From a virus: 64,000 nt of DNA. The notes under the pieces were generated by a model. The model saw nothing but the letters and a program-made list of their open reading frames with translations, was not told where the DNA came from and did no database searches. The translations under genes were made by a program, and so were the position numbers. Location of the stretch: IMG/VR virus record IMGVR_UViG_3300042549_010246, positions 20,706 to 84,705 of that record. One strand, written 5' to 3'. Positions within the stretch are counted from its first letter, which is position 1, and every line of letters starts with the position of its first letter. Positions 17,247-24,964 of this stretch are shown here, piece after piece.

Positions 17247-17654
17247 ATGACTTTAGATTCAGCGATAAAATATAAAGATTTTTCGAACCCAAATATAGTT
17301 CGTGCAAGGCCAATTAATATACAAATGGCCAATGATGACTATTTTTCTGTAGCGGGTCCTGCGGGCGCAACACAATTAAAACTCACCAAGGTTTTGACTG
17401 TAAAAAATGCTCAGGGTAAAAATACGAATTATGAGGTGGGTTCAGTTGTTTGGGCGTTCCCTATTCAAACCATCGCCAAATCAAATAGTTATGTTTTTAC
17501 AACGGAAGGTCAAGGGTATATTTTGACTGTAGGTGTTAACGCTGAAATTTATAATCAAAAAGAGTCTAAAGAGACAAAAAAAGGTTTTCCTTTTTCTTTA
17601 GTCGGATTAGCCTTAATCGGAATAGTAATAATTTATACAATGAAAAAATTATGA
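17247..17654 (+). CDS. Membrane protein carrying the capsid C-terminal peptide at its N-terminus, 135 aa
   Basis: I choose ATG at 17247, five bases after the previous stop, over an upstream in-frame start inside the preceding gene. Residues 10-26 (KDFSNPNIVRA and onwards) nearly repeat residues 216-232 of the candidate capsid protein. A beta-rich domain (30-105) follows and one C-terminal membrane helix (about 114-131) ends the protein. This suggests a protein that links membrane and capsid shell, perhaps by using the same docking peptide. That is an inference from the shared peptide. Confidence 0.83.
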   Translation: MTLDSAIKYKDFSNPNIVRARPINIQMANDDYFSVAGPAGATQLKLTKVLTVKNAQGKNTNYEVGSVVWAFPIQTIAKSNSYVFTTEGQGYILTVGVNAEIYNQKESKETKKGFPFSLVGLALIGIVIIYTMKKL

Positions 17655-17752
17655 AAACAGCGAATGATGAAAAGAAAAAAGGTGGTGCGTTGATGCTTGT
17701 AGGTTTTGCGATGCTCGCCTATGTTGTTTATAAAATAATCGAAAGTAAATGA
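17651..17752 (+). CDS. Single-pass membrane microprotein, 33 aa
   Basis: ATG at 17651 and TGA at 17750-17752 overlap both neighbours by four bases (ATGA). Charged N-terminus with KKKGG, one helix (about 13-28), short basic end. The double overlap is the main argument that it is a gene. Unknown function. Confidence 0.68.
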   Translation: MKTANDEKKKGGALMLVGFAMLAYVVYKIIESK

Positions 17753-17973
17753 AAAAAGAATATATTGAAGCCCTCGTTTTAATTGGAGCCATTGGATTGG
17801 CTATTTACTTAGCAAGTTCTAAGGACTCCGTATTGAAAAGTGCAAAATCAAATTCTCCAACACCGACAGGACCAAAAGGCGGTTTTGAGAATTTCACTGC
17901 AGACGAATTAACTTATGACGACCATTTGTATGGAAATGCAGATGGAGGATTAAAAGGTTTAACATTTAAATAA
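17749..17973 (+). CDS. N-anchored membrane protein with YGNADGG motif, 74 aa
   Basis: One helix near the N-terminus (about 8-22), then a polar tail with YGNADGG at 61-67, ten residues before the end, and an aromatic end (LTFK). The motif is shared with the candidate capsid protein. ATG overlaps the preceding stop. Virion membrane protein by context. Confidence 0.8.
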   Translation: MKKEYIEALVLIGAIGLAIYLASSKDSVLKSAKSNSPTPTGPKGGFENFTADELTYDDHLYGNADGGLKGLTFK

Positions 17974-17981
17974 ATAAAACT

Positions 17982-18071
17982 ATGACAAAAAACACAAAAA
18001 CAATCTTGACTTTAGCCGCTGTTGCTGCGGTATTGTTCTTCGTTTTCAAGAAGCCAAAAACAGACGCTTAA
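17982..18071 (+). CDS. Single-pass membrane microprotein, 29 aa
   Basis: ATG at 17982, TAA at 18069-18071, eight bases after the previous gene. Basic N-terminus, one helix rich in Ala and Leu (about 8-21), basic KKPK tail. It is the smallest gene I accept; acceptance rests on spacing and on its likeness to the other microproteins. Confidence 0.6.
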   Translation: MTKNTKTILTLAAVAAVLFFVFKKPKTDA

Positions 18072-18082
18072 TTGTAATTGAA

Positions 18083-18577
18083 ATGAATCGTGACGTATTA
18101 TTAGGCGCGGGGGTCGTTTTGGCCTTCATCGTCCTTGTTAATCGAGCCAAAAAAAACCAAGTAACTGACACCCAAGGTGGCGGTGGTGGTGGTGGCGGTG
18201 GTTTTGGTGGTGGTCCCTTTGTAGGGGGCGTACCCGCAGGACCAATGACTGTCAATACTATTGTTCAACCCGCAGCGCGTCCTGCAAATCAAGGACGCTC
18301 TTACAACGCTGCTGATGTGACTAAAAGTAAAGACACCACTCCAACTGCAGCAGTTACAAGTTCCGCTCAAGCAAAAGCGATAGAAACAGCCACCAACACG
18401 GGTGGAATCGTTCCTATCGGTCAAGGGGGAAGCAGTACACCTACCTACAGCACAGGGACAGTGACTCAAGCAGATTTAGCGAAAGGTGTTGCAGGTAACA
18501 CTGTATTCAAACCTTTCAGCGGAGATGCTAAATTCTTGGGATTTGTAGGTTCAAGACCTAAATTTGAATTTAATTAA
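18083..18577 (+). CDS. N-anchored protein with poly-glycine linker, 164 aa
   Basis: One membrane helix (about 7-19) is followed by a run of nine glycines (32-40) and further Gly-rich sequence to about 50. Then comes a Thr/Ala/Gln-rich, probably extended region and an aromatic C-terminal peptide (KFLGFVGSRPKFEFN). The layout is that of a membrane anchor with a long flexible arm whose end could bind the capsid shell. No known family. Confidence 0.82.
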   Translation: MNRDVLLGAGVVLAFIVLVNRAKKNQVTDTQGGGGGGGGGFGGGPFVGGVPAGPMTVNTIVQPAARPANQGRSYNAADVTKSKDTTPTAAVTSSAQAKAIETATNTGGIVPIGQGGSSTPTYSTGTVTQADLAKGVAGNTVFKPFSGDAKFLGFVGSRPKFEFN

Positions 18578-18578
18578 T

Positions 18579-18860
18579 ATGTTGTCAGCAAATAAACTAT
18601 ACAAGGAATCAGGTACCACTTTGTCTTTCAAAGAATGGTTGGAGCGTGAAAAGGCAAAAGGCAAATTCATTCCCAACGTGGAAGCGATGGAAGAGTTTGT
18701 GAATGCCGATGGTGGAACTTCAGAGCAAGCCTCTGAGCAACCCGAAATCACAGCGAAATCAGTTGAGAATAAACAGATGTTTACCTCGATTGCTCGAGTA
18801 GGTTTAATTGTTGTATTGACATACTTCGTTTATCGAACTATCAAAAATGAAATTAAGTAA
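18579..18860 (+). CDS. Tail-anchored membrane protein with FVNADGG motif, 93 aa
   Basis: ATG at 18579, one base after the previous stop; an upstream in-frame start would overlap that gene. A helical N-terminal part with SFKEWLEREKAKGKF (16-30) leads to FVNADGG at 40-46. A Glu/Gln/Ser linker and one membrane helix (about 70-86) follow. The NADGG element is the same as in two other proteins of the operon. Likely virion protein. Confidence 0.82.
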   Translation: MLSANKLYKESGTTLSFKEWLEREKAKGKFIPNVEAMEEFVNADGGTSEQASEQPEITAKSVENKQMFTSIARVGLIVVLTYFVYRTIKNEIK

Positions 18861-19071
18861 TACTCAAATAAAGCGCATCATTATTGCAGGGGGATTTTTC
18901 TTCCTGCTTTTGCGCTTTAGAGGATACTTAAATCCCTCAAAAGAAACATTGTCGGCAAAAGACGATAGTGTTTCTGCAAATGGTACCAAATCGGTAATCG
19001 ACAGAGCGATTCACAAAGTAAAAAGTGGCGCGGTAAAAGTTGCAAGCACACCATCTGAAATAAAAAACTGA
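18847..19071 (+). CDS. N-anchored small membrane protein, 74 aa
   Basis: One membrane helix at about 10-22 after a basic N-terminus, then a polar tail with VSANG at 42-46, a partial match to the local motif, and a basic segment. Overlaps its neighbours by 14 bases and one base. Unknown function, virion context. Confidence 0.8.
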   Translation: MKLSNTQIKRIIIAGGFFFLLLRFRGYLNPSKETLSAKDDSVSANGTKSVIDRAIHKVKSGAVKVASTPSEIKN

Positions 19072-19853
19072 TGAAAGAACAAAGAATTGCAACAAAATAT
19101 GCTCCACTTACGCTGTGTGTGGTTTTGAAAACTGAATTCCCTACCAAATTAAACTTGGTGGTGTTTGATGCAAAAAATCCGAAGAGGAAGTTTACTGAGC
19201 GTTACAAAACAGTAACAGGGGAAGAAACGCTGTTTGTTCGAATGCCGTTATCTCCTGACACCGCTGTTGTTCAGGTGTTTGGAGGCGCGGGGATTACAAA
19301 AAAGAATGATTCCAATTTTACTATTGTAAGAGTTTACAAAAAAGGGTTGGAGCGTCGATTTGATTTGAATGATATTGGGAACCCCCAAATACGTTCATTC
19401 GTCAAATTCGCGCAGAAATTTTGTTTTAATGTGAGTGAATTAGAGCCTGAAGAAACTTATCGAAGTGATGACGGAGAATATTTCATTCAGTTAAAGCAAC
19501 AAATCAGAGATGCAAATGGAAAAGTGTTGGGTACTCCCGCACGTATTGGCCGTCAGACGGGGGTTATTCAAGTGAGTAAAACACAATTTGAAGCCTTTAC
19601 AATTCCTATGCGAATGGCAATATTGCTCCACGAATTTTCACATTTTTACTTAAATGAAAAAATGGATGATGAAATGGAGGCAGACTTAAATGGATTGTTG
19701 ATTTATCTCGGACTTGGATATCCAAGGATTGAGGCTTATCAAGCGTTTCTTGAAACATTCAAAAATGCACCAAGCAACTTGAATAAAAAACGCTATGATA
19801 TGATTAATAACTTCATCAACAATTTTGAAAAAATGGACATTGTAATAAAATAG
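19071..19853 (+). CDS. HExxH metallopeptidase-like protein, 260 aa
   Basis: The zinc-binding HEFSH motif is at 187-191, and E-x-E-x-D (201-205), 10-14 residues later, supplies a likely third ligand. The N-terminal 100 residues look beta-rich. No signal peptide or membrane helix. The protein is the only peptidase candidate inside the virion-gene operon, so it may process virion proteins, possibly at the shared NADG/AxGG sites. It could equally act on host proteins. The family resemblance is to phage-encoded metallopeptidases I know only as uncharacterised. Confidence 0.8.
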   Translation: MKEQRIATKYAPLTLCVVLKTEFPTKLNLVVFDAKNPKRKFTERYKTVTGEETLFVRMPLSPDTAVVQVFGGAGITKKNDSNFTIVRVYKKGLERRFDLNDIGNPQIRSFVKFAQKFCFNVSELEPEETYRSDDGEYFIQLKQQIRDANGKVLGTPARIGRQTGVIQVSKTQFEAFTIPMRMAILLHEFSHFYLNEKMDDEMEADLNGLLIYLGLGYPRIEAYQAFLETFKNAPSNLNKKRYDMINNFINNFEKMDIVIK

Positions 19854-19855
19854 AG

Positions 19856-20278
19856 ATGGCAGTTACAACTTGGAATACAGCACCTAATTATGATGAATGG
19901 GGTCCTGATGACTCTTGGAGTTGCGAGGATTGGATACAATGGCACAAATTGCTAAAATTAAAGTTTGGCAAGGAAAAGGCTAATTATGTTTGGAATTATG
20001 CTTACGCTCAAGGTACGCAAGGAGCATCCCATTGGAGTTGCAGGACAAGCAATACTGCGTTTCGTAATTATACATCCAAAGAAGGATTGAATCCGTATGA
20101 GAGTGCGGGGGCATTCGCTCCAATTTTGAATGTTATTGGAGGAGTGGGCGACGTTGTTAGTGGCACAGGAGATGTATTGTCCAATTTGGGAAAAAATTTG
20201 AAAATAATCACATATATAGCCGTTTTAGGTGTGGCTATTTATGTAGGTGTAACCGTTTATAAAAAGACGAAACAATGA
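19856..20278 (+). CDS. Tail-anchored protein with W-rich domain, 140 aa
   Basis: Residues 1-80 form a compact domain with many Trp and a WIQWHKLLKLKFG core, two Cys (about 23 and 61) and a NYAYAQGTQG loop. A Gly/Ser-rich stretch and a membrane helix near the end (about 117-133) follow. The domain looks enzyme-like or ligand-binding, but I do not recognise it. Last four bases overlap the next gene. Confidence 0.82.
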   Translation: MAVTTWNTAPNYDEWGPDDSWSCEDWIQWHKLLKLKFGKEKANYVWNYAYAQGTQGASHWSCRTSNTAFRNYTSKEGLNPYESAGAFAPILNVIGGVGDVVSGTGDVLSNLGKNLKIITYIAVLGVAIYVGVTVYKKTKQ

Positions 20279-20433
20279 AAAAAGAATTTATCTATATCGG
20301 TGGTATATTGATTTCGTTAGGTGCAATTTATTATATTTTTAATCAATACAAAAAAAATAAGGATGGTTCAGCCGCTTTAGAAGATAAAGAAATCATAGCG
20401 TTGTTTAAAAAAATTGATTCAGCAAAAAAATGA
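20275..20433 (+). CDS. Single-pass membrane microprotein, 52 aa
   Basis: ATG at 20275, TGA at 20431-20433; both ends overlap neighbours by four bases. Helix at about 5-21, then a charged cytosol- or lumen-facing tail with EDKEIIALFKKI, which may form an amphipathic helix. Unknown function. Confidence 0.74.
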   Translation: MKKEFIYIGGILISLGAIYYIFNQYKKNKDGSAALEDKEIIALFKKIDSAKK

Positions 20434-20975
20434 GCGCAGAAAAAGGATTGAAATATGGGTTTTTTGCCTTGGCAGGGATTGCAGTAATTCTTGGTGTAGT
20501 ATTATTGGGCAAAAAGAAACCCGATGACGACGGGGGCGGGGGAGATGAAGTTGAACCTGTAAAACCAAATCAGCCCGTAATTGACCCAAGGCAAGCGGCA
20601 GTACCGTTGGATTTAAAAGCAATTCTTGCAAGCAAAGACCCTATGTCACTATTGAAAGGTCGAAAACTTTATGCAAAAATTAACAAAGCAAAAGGTAGAA
20701 ACGAAGCAAGAGTAAATGATGGTTGGGGATTAGGTAGTAATGTAATTTTCGAAAGTACGCCCGAAGGGGAATTTCTTGGGTATGCACAATTTGTTTCAAA
20801 TGATAGAAATTCCGCTAAAGATGCTAAGGGTAAAGTGTATAAATGGATTCGCATTACTTTAGACGATAAGGCTTGGAATCGATACAATGACACCAAATCT
20901 TTCTTGACTCGACAGTTAGTAAAAAATAAAAATAATGATTGGGCTTACTTCAGAGAAGATGTAATTAGATTTTAA
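20430..20975 (+). CDS. N-anchored protein with SH3-like outer domain, 181 aa
   Basis: Membrane helix at about 9-27, an acidic Asp/Gly/Pro linker (31-50), and a soluble domain (about 60-181) with repeated short strands (GRKLYAKINKA, VIFESTPEGEFLGYAQFV), compatible with an SH3-like or cell-wall-associating fold. No catalytic residues evident. One base separates it from the next N-anchored protein, which carries a peptidoglycan-binding-like domain, so the pair may work at the cell wall during entry (inference). Confidence 0.8.
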   Translation: MSAEKGLKYGFFALAGIAVILGVVLLGKKKPDDDGGGGDEVEPVKPNQPVIDPRQAAVPLDLKAILASKDPMSLLKGRKLYAKINKAKGRNEARVNDGWGLGSNVIFESTPEGEFLGYAQFVSNDRNSAKDAKGKVYKWIRITLDDKAWNRYNDTKSFLTRQLVKNKNNDWAYFREDVIRF

Positions 20976-20976
20976 T

Positions 20977-21525
20977 ATGAAAAAAATAGTACTGAATAAA
21001 AATTTACAATATGGCCTTTACGTAGTAGCGGCTATAATTGGTGGTTTTGCAATAGTAAAAATTGTCAAAGCAATTAAAGACAATGCGGATAAAGGTGATG
21101 ATGATGACAAAAAGCCTGAACCTGAAACCAAAACGGTTTATGTAGATGCATACTTGTCGAAGTTACCTTTAGGAGTAGATAATTTGACTTGGGGTTCACG
21201 AATCCCCGCGAAGTATTTACCGTCTTTTAATGCTATTTCAGCAGCCAATTCAGATGCTACATTTAAAGCGAATGCTATCAGAGTTCAAACTTTGTTGAAT
21301 CAAAGACTTGCCGCGATTGGTGGTGCTTACCCAAAAATAACAGTTGATGGAAAAATTGGTGAAGAAACAACCAAAGCGATGTTGGCAGTTGCAAGCCAAT
21401 ATGGTAGATTGAACTTATTACCTTTAACGAAAAAAGAAGACCTGAACAATTGGTTGACTTTTTTCAATGTAAAATCAACTTCGGATTCTTCTCCAAAGAA
21501 TGAATTCCCATTTTTCAACAAATAA
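20977..21525 (+). CDS. N-anchored peptidoglycan-binding-like protein, 182 aa
   Basis: One membrane helix (about 9-28), an acidic linker (KGDDDDKKPEPE), then a domain in which VQTLLNQRLAAIG and ITVDGKIGEETTKAML (about 101-138) match the repeat signature of PG_binding_1 domains. It would bind peptidoglycan from a membrane anchor. It could be part of an entry device together with the transglycosylase at 9548. Confidence 0.82.
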   Translation: MKKIVLNKNLQYGLYVVAAIIGGFAIVKIVKAIKDNADKGDDDDKKPEPETKTVYVDAYLSKLPLGVDNLTWGSRIPAKYLPSFNAISAANSDATFKANAIRVQTLLNQRLAAIGGAYPKITVDGKIGEETTKAMLAVASQYGRLNLLPLTKKEDLNNWLTFFNVKSTSDSSPKNEFPFFNK

Positions 21526-21537
21526 TACGATAAGAAT

Positions 21538-22098
21538 ATGGACATAGATTCTTTTTTCACAGATGGCGACCTAAGTTTCGGAATGGACGGTGCAAGCCCT
21601 AAATTCAAAAACTTTGCAGGAACAGGTCAAAATGTTTCGAGGGGACCTAAATATGGTGAATTTCAATTCAATAAATACCCCGAGTATGGGTTTACTGATG
21701 ATATTTATTCAAACGCTACGGGCGGTTCAAGGTTAAATCAGCCAACGGAATGGTATGTTTCAAAACTTTCCGAAGCCGATAAAAAAGACTGTAAAAAATT
21801 GCAGGGTATTATGGATAATATTTCCATAGATATTGATAAGAACAACAAAAAAATAAGCACTGCAAAAAGAGGTGAAAGAAGAGTTCTTGAAGAGTATAAC
21901 AAGGGCTTGGAATTGGCAGGCAAAAGAGTATTGGAATTAATGAACGCTGCAAATTGCACTCTCGTTCAGCAGGAAGAATTTAATAAAGCGTTAGGCGCGG
22001 CAGGTGCACCATCAAAATCATCGAAAGTTGTTTTGTATGTTGGCATTGGAGTTGCAGCCTTGGCTCTTGGAGTTGTACTTTACAAAAAATTTAAGTAA
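21538..22098 (+). CDS. Tail-anchored helical protein with YSNATGG motif, 186 aa
   Basis: Aromatic-rich, probably extended N-terminus (1-70) with YSNATGG at 57-63, then a long charged helix likely to form a coiled coil (about 78-150), and a C-terminal membrane helix (about 165-183). Ends in the start of the next gene. The aromatic N-terminus resembles peptides that zip along other capsid proteins. Virion role inferred. Confidence 0.83.
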   Translation: MDIDSFFTDGDLSFGMDGASPKFKNFAGTGQNVSRGPKYGEFQFNKYPEYGFTDDIYSNATGGSRLNQPTEWYVSKLSEADKKDCKKLQGIMDNISIDIDKNNKKISTAKRGERRVLEEYNKGLELAGKRVLELMNAANCTLVQQEEFNKALGAAGAPSKSSKVVLYVGIGVAALALGVVLYKKFK

Positions 22099-22865
22099 TG
22101 AGAACAAACATCAGTAAACAATTGGGATTACCCATCGCTCCCCCACAGCCTAAAGCACCGTCTATAGAGGCTCAATTGGGTTTTGTAGCAGAATATGATA
22201 ATTCTTTGAATAAAAGTAATTTTAATTTCGTAGCAGAATATGATAAGTCTTTAAACACCAAAAATAATGGTGGCTATTTTGACGCTACAGGAGAAGAAAA
22301 GAACTTCAAAGAATATTACAAAGGAAATGTTGCAAACGTTCGCGCTTTGTTGGCACAGGAGAAAATTTCTACCTCAGAGGATTTAGATTTTCTTGAAGCC
22401 AAGAAAAAGTTTTATCAAGAAGGAAAGAAATCTTTGGAAAAAGATATCAATGGTATCAAAATAAATCAAGCACAAAAAGCATTTGGGACGCAAGCCTATA
22501 CACAGCGCGGAAAATATGTTTCTCAATTATGGAGCGTAGATAAAACAATCGAATTGATTGATGAAAGAATTGCGGATGTAAAAGTCATTTTGGAGAAAAG
22601 AGCGGCAAAGGCGAAGGCTGATGCAGATGCGGCAGCAGCAAAAATGAAAGCAGAAGCAGAAGCCGCCAAACAAGCAAAAATCAATGCATTAAAAAAACAA
22701 ATTGCAGAATCTAATGACCCGAATGCCAAAAAACAACTGAAGGACCAATTGAATGATTTATTGCAGGAAGGAACTGAAGGAGTGAAATCAAACAAATTTA
22801 TTTTGATTGGTGGAGCGGTAGCCGTCATTGGAATTTTGTATTACTTTTTTAGAAACAAGGAATAA
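22098..22865 (+). CDS. Tail-anchored coiled-coil protein with internal repeat and YFDATG motif, 255 aa
   Basis: Residues 29-51 contain two copies of FVAEYD[NK]SLN. YFDATG follows at 60-65. The middle is a long charged helix, Ala/Lys-rich from about 170 to 225, and a membrane helix ends the protein (about 236-251). The same plan as the preceding protein, so the two may be distant paralogues. Likely a spacer between membrane and shell. Confidence 0.83.
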   Translation: MRTNISKQLGLPIAPPQPKAPSIEAQLGFVAEYDNSLNKSNFNFVAEYDKSLNTKNNGGYFDATGEEKNFKEYYKGNVANVRALLAQEKISTSEDLDFLEAKKKFYQEGKKSLEKDINGIKINQAQKAFGTQAYTQRGKYVSQLWSVDKTIELIDERIADVKVILEKRAAKAKADADAAAAKMKAEAEAAKQAKINALKKQIAESNDPNAKKQLKDQLNDLLQEGTEGVKSNKFILIGGAVAVIGILYYFFRNKE

Positions 22866-22867
22866 TT

Positions 22868-23164
22868 ATGTCAATTCAATATCAAGGTGCAGGTTATAGT
22901 TCATTTGAAGAATTTATGAATGATACGGGCGTAGACAAAGATAATTTTGCCGATGCTAAAAAATCAGCAAATCAATTTGGAACCAAGTTTCAAGAAACAT
23001 TCAATAAAGAATTTAAAAACCAATATACGGAGGCTAAAGAAAGGGCCAAAAGATTGGATTCGCAACCAAAAGTGTTGAATCCCATTCCCAACAGTTTATT
23101 GTATTTTGGATTGGTGACGGCAGGTATTTATTTGGCATATTCGTTTATTTTCAAATCAGAATGA
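22868..23164 (+). CDS. Tail-anchored small protein, 98 aa
   Basis: Helical polar body with FMNDTG at 16-21, a variant of the shared motif, then a basic helix and a C-terminal membrane helix (about 77-94). Overlaps the next gene by four bases. Unknown family. Confidence 0.82.
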   Translation: MSIQYQGAGYSSFEEFMNDTGVDKDNFADAKKSANQFGTKFQETFNKEFKNQYTEAKERAKRLDSQPKVLNPIPNSLLYFGLVTAGIYLAYSFIFKSE

Positions 23165-23673
23165 AGAAAAAATTATTAATCATTGGAGGTGCTACAATTG
23201 TAGCCGCGATAGCGTTCAGGACGTTATATAAGAACTTGTATTTAGCAGGTCAATGGGATTTTAATATGGGTACTTTCGGCATAAAATCTTTAAAGCCCCT
23301 TATAGTAACCCAAACTATTGATTTTATCAACAAAAGCAATTTAAAGTTAACTGTGAAAAACATCAAAATTGGTGTTTATAGCAATGATATCAGAATCGGT
23401 CAAATCGATAGGGCTAATGAGCAAACTATCGGCCCAAAAGGTATCAGTAAGTTCACTTTAGAGTATGCTTTAACTCCAACTTTAGGGAATCAAGCCGCTA
23501 AAGATGCAATTACAAAAGTCGCGTCTACCTATTTGCAGACAAAAGACTTACCTGTGGACTTTGTTGGTTCCCTTGACGTAAAAACTCCATTTGGTTTTGT
23601 GACCGTTCCCGTAAGATATTCATCCACGGGGAAAAATTTATACAAATTGTGGTATGAATATATGAACGGATAA
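23161..23673 (+). CDS. N-anchored LEA2/WHy-like beta-domain protein, 170 aa
   Basis: Membrane helix at about 4-22. The rest has the pattern of a LEA type 2 / WHy domain: TIDFINKSNLKLTVKNIKI, then GVYSNDIRIGQIDR, then an Ile-Gly-Pro-Lys-Gly turn and a C-terminal half with strands. Such domains are small Ig-like folds on the outer side of membranes. It is the last gene before an internal promoter. Function in the virus unknown. Confidence 0.75.
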   Translation: MKKKLLIIGGATIVAAIAFRTLYKNLYLAGQWDFNMGTFGIKSLKPLIVTQTIDFINKSNLKLTVKNIKIGVYSNDIRIGQIDRANEQTIGPKGISKFTLEYALTPTLGNQAAKDAITKVASTYLQTKDLPVDFVGSLDVKTPFGFVTVPVRYSSTGKNLYKLWYEYMNG

Positions 23674-23677
23674 TTGC

Positions 23678-23685
23678 TATATTTG
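23678..23685 (+). promoter_or_regulatory. TAnnTTTG promoter of the fibre unit, inside a short inverted repeat
   Basis: TATATTTG lies five bases after the previous stop. It is embedded in TTGCT-N7-AGCAA (23674-23690), a small inverted repeat that could be an operator or a weak hairpin. Transcription would start near 23692, about 14 bases before ATG 23706. Confidence 0.62.
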
Positions 23686-23705
23686 AGCAATAGTTGTGTA
23701 CATAT

Positions 23706-24083
23706 ATGAATATTAAAAAAGATTTTTTTAAAGGAGTCAGTCTTTATGCTACCGAATCTTCGGTTCAAGAAACAGAAGTGCAGGTTAGATTGACTATTGG
23801 TCAGACCGAATCTGAGCCTATTAATTATCAGTGGTGCATTAATTGGCAGCCCAATCGTGTTACTAATTATAACGAAGTAATGGGGCGCAAAATTATCAAT
23901 ATCACTGAGGCTTTAGTGGTTCCTATGTTGCATCAAGCAATGGTCAAGTGGGCAAGAACGCTTGACATTTCATTTGAAGATTTCAGTGGTTTTTTGTTCA
24001 AAAAAGACGATGTTATTGGTGTTGCTATCTACGATAAGACAACTCCAAAAAAATTATGTCCAATTGAAGAATTACTTGGATGA
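23706..24083 (+). CDS. Hypothetical soluble protein, 125 aa
   Basis: ATG at 23706 is preferred; a TTG twelve bases upstream would lie almost on the transcription start. No membrane segment. A Trp-containing middle (INYQWCINWQPN) and a mixed alpha/beta pattern are visible. First gene of the fibre unit and overlapping the first fibre gene by four bases, so it may be a fibre-assembly factor or a base protein. Not recognised. Confidence 0.78.
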   Translation: MNIKKDFFKGVSLYATESSVQETEVQVRLTIGQTESEPINYQWCINWQPNRVTNYNEVMGRKIINITEALVVPMLHQAMVKWARTLDISFEDFSGFLFKKDDVIGVAIYDKTTPKKLCPIEELLG

Positions 24084-24964
24084 GCATCAAAGTAGCACGA
24101 AGTTCACATTGGGTGATTCGAACTCTTGAAGGGAATGGTTTAGCCGTTTACTTAGGAGAAGATGAGCAAATTTATGTCAAAGACCAAAATGGGACCATTC
24201 AATTATTAAAAGAACTTCTCGGGTCGCTATCCTTAGATATTCCCGAAGGTGGTTTTCAAAGTGGAACTTCAGGAACATCGGGTAAAACAAACGGAACATC
24301 GGGCTCATCGGGAACGAGCGGTTCGAATGGTCAAGACGGAACATCAGGTCAAAACGGAGTCGATGGAACTTCAGGGTCATCAGGCTCATCAGGGAGTGCG
24401 GGTACGAGCGGGGTGGATGGAAGTTCAGGCTCTTCGGGTATTAGTGGTGTGGATGGAAGTTCAGGCTCTTCAGGAATTTCAGGTTTCAATGGTGTAGATG
24501 GTTCTTCGGGAACAAGCGGTAATGGTGGAACGAATGGTACGAGTGGTATTAATGGTACCTCAGGTTCTTCGGGAAAAGATGGAGATATTGGGGTTAAAGG
24601 AAGTAATGGAACATCGGGTTCTTCGGGTATTTGCGGTTCCTCAGGTACAAGCGGTAAAGGATATTCTTTTGAAGAAATTGAAAGTCGTTCTAAGACAATA
24701 TTGGATTTTACAAAAAGTCAAATACTTTCCTTAAATTTGAATAATAACACGACCCTAAATTTTGCAGGTTTTCCTGTCGGAATATTTTATCTGATTGTGA
24801 AGCAAGGTATTGGTAATTACAGTGTTAATTTGCCTTACGTTGTCAAACAACCAAAAGGTTTTGAATATGTTCCAAGCATTTACCCAAATGCTGTAGATGT
24901 GTTACAATTTATGTGCGATGGCACATCATTTTATGTGATTGACTGTAAAAAAGAATTGCAATGA
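24080..24964 (+). CDS. Short collagen-like fibre protein, 294 aa
   Basis: The N-terminal domain (1-60) contains LEGNGLAVYL and a VKDQNGTIQLL strand, and is repeated in the next protein. Residues about 62-195 are Gly-X-Y triplets, mostly GTS, GSS, GVD and GNG, with no proline. A C-terminal beta domain of about 95 residues ends the fibre. The triplet tract predicts a trimeric rod, the N-terminal domain the virion attachment, and the C-terminal domain a possible receptor-binding head. Confidence 0.85.
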   Translation: MSIKVARSSHWVIRTLEGNGLAVYLGEDEQIYVKDQNGTIQLLKELLGSLSLDIPEGGFQSGTSGTSGKTNGTSGSSGTSGSNGQDGTSGQNGVDGTSGSSGSSGSAGTSGVDGSSGSSGISGVDGSSGSSGISGFNGVDGSSGTSGNGGTNGTSGINGTSGSSGKDGDIGVKGSNGTSGSSGICGSSGTSGKGYSFEEIESRSKTILDFTKSQILSLNLNNNTTLNFAGFPVGIFYLIVKQGIGNYSVNLPYVVKQPKGFEYVPSIYPNAVDVLQFMCDGTSFYVIDCKKELQ

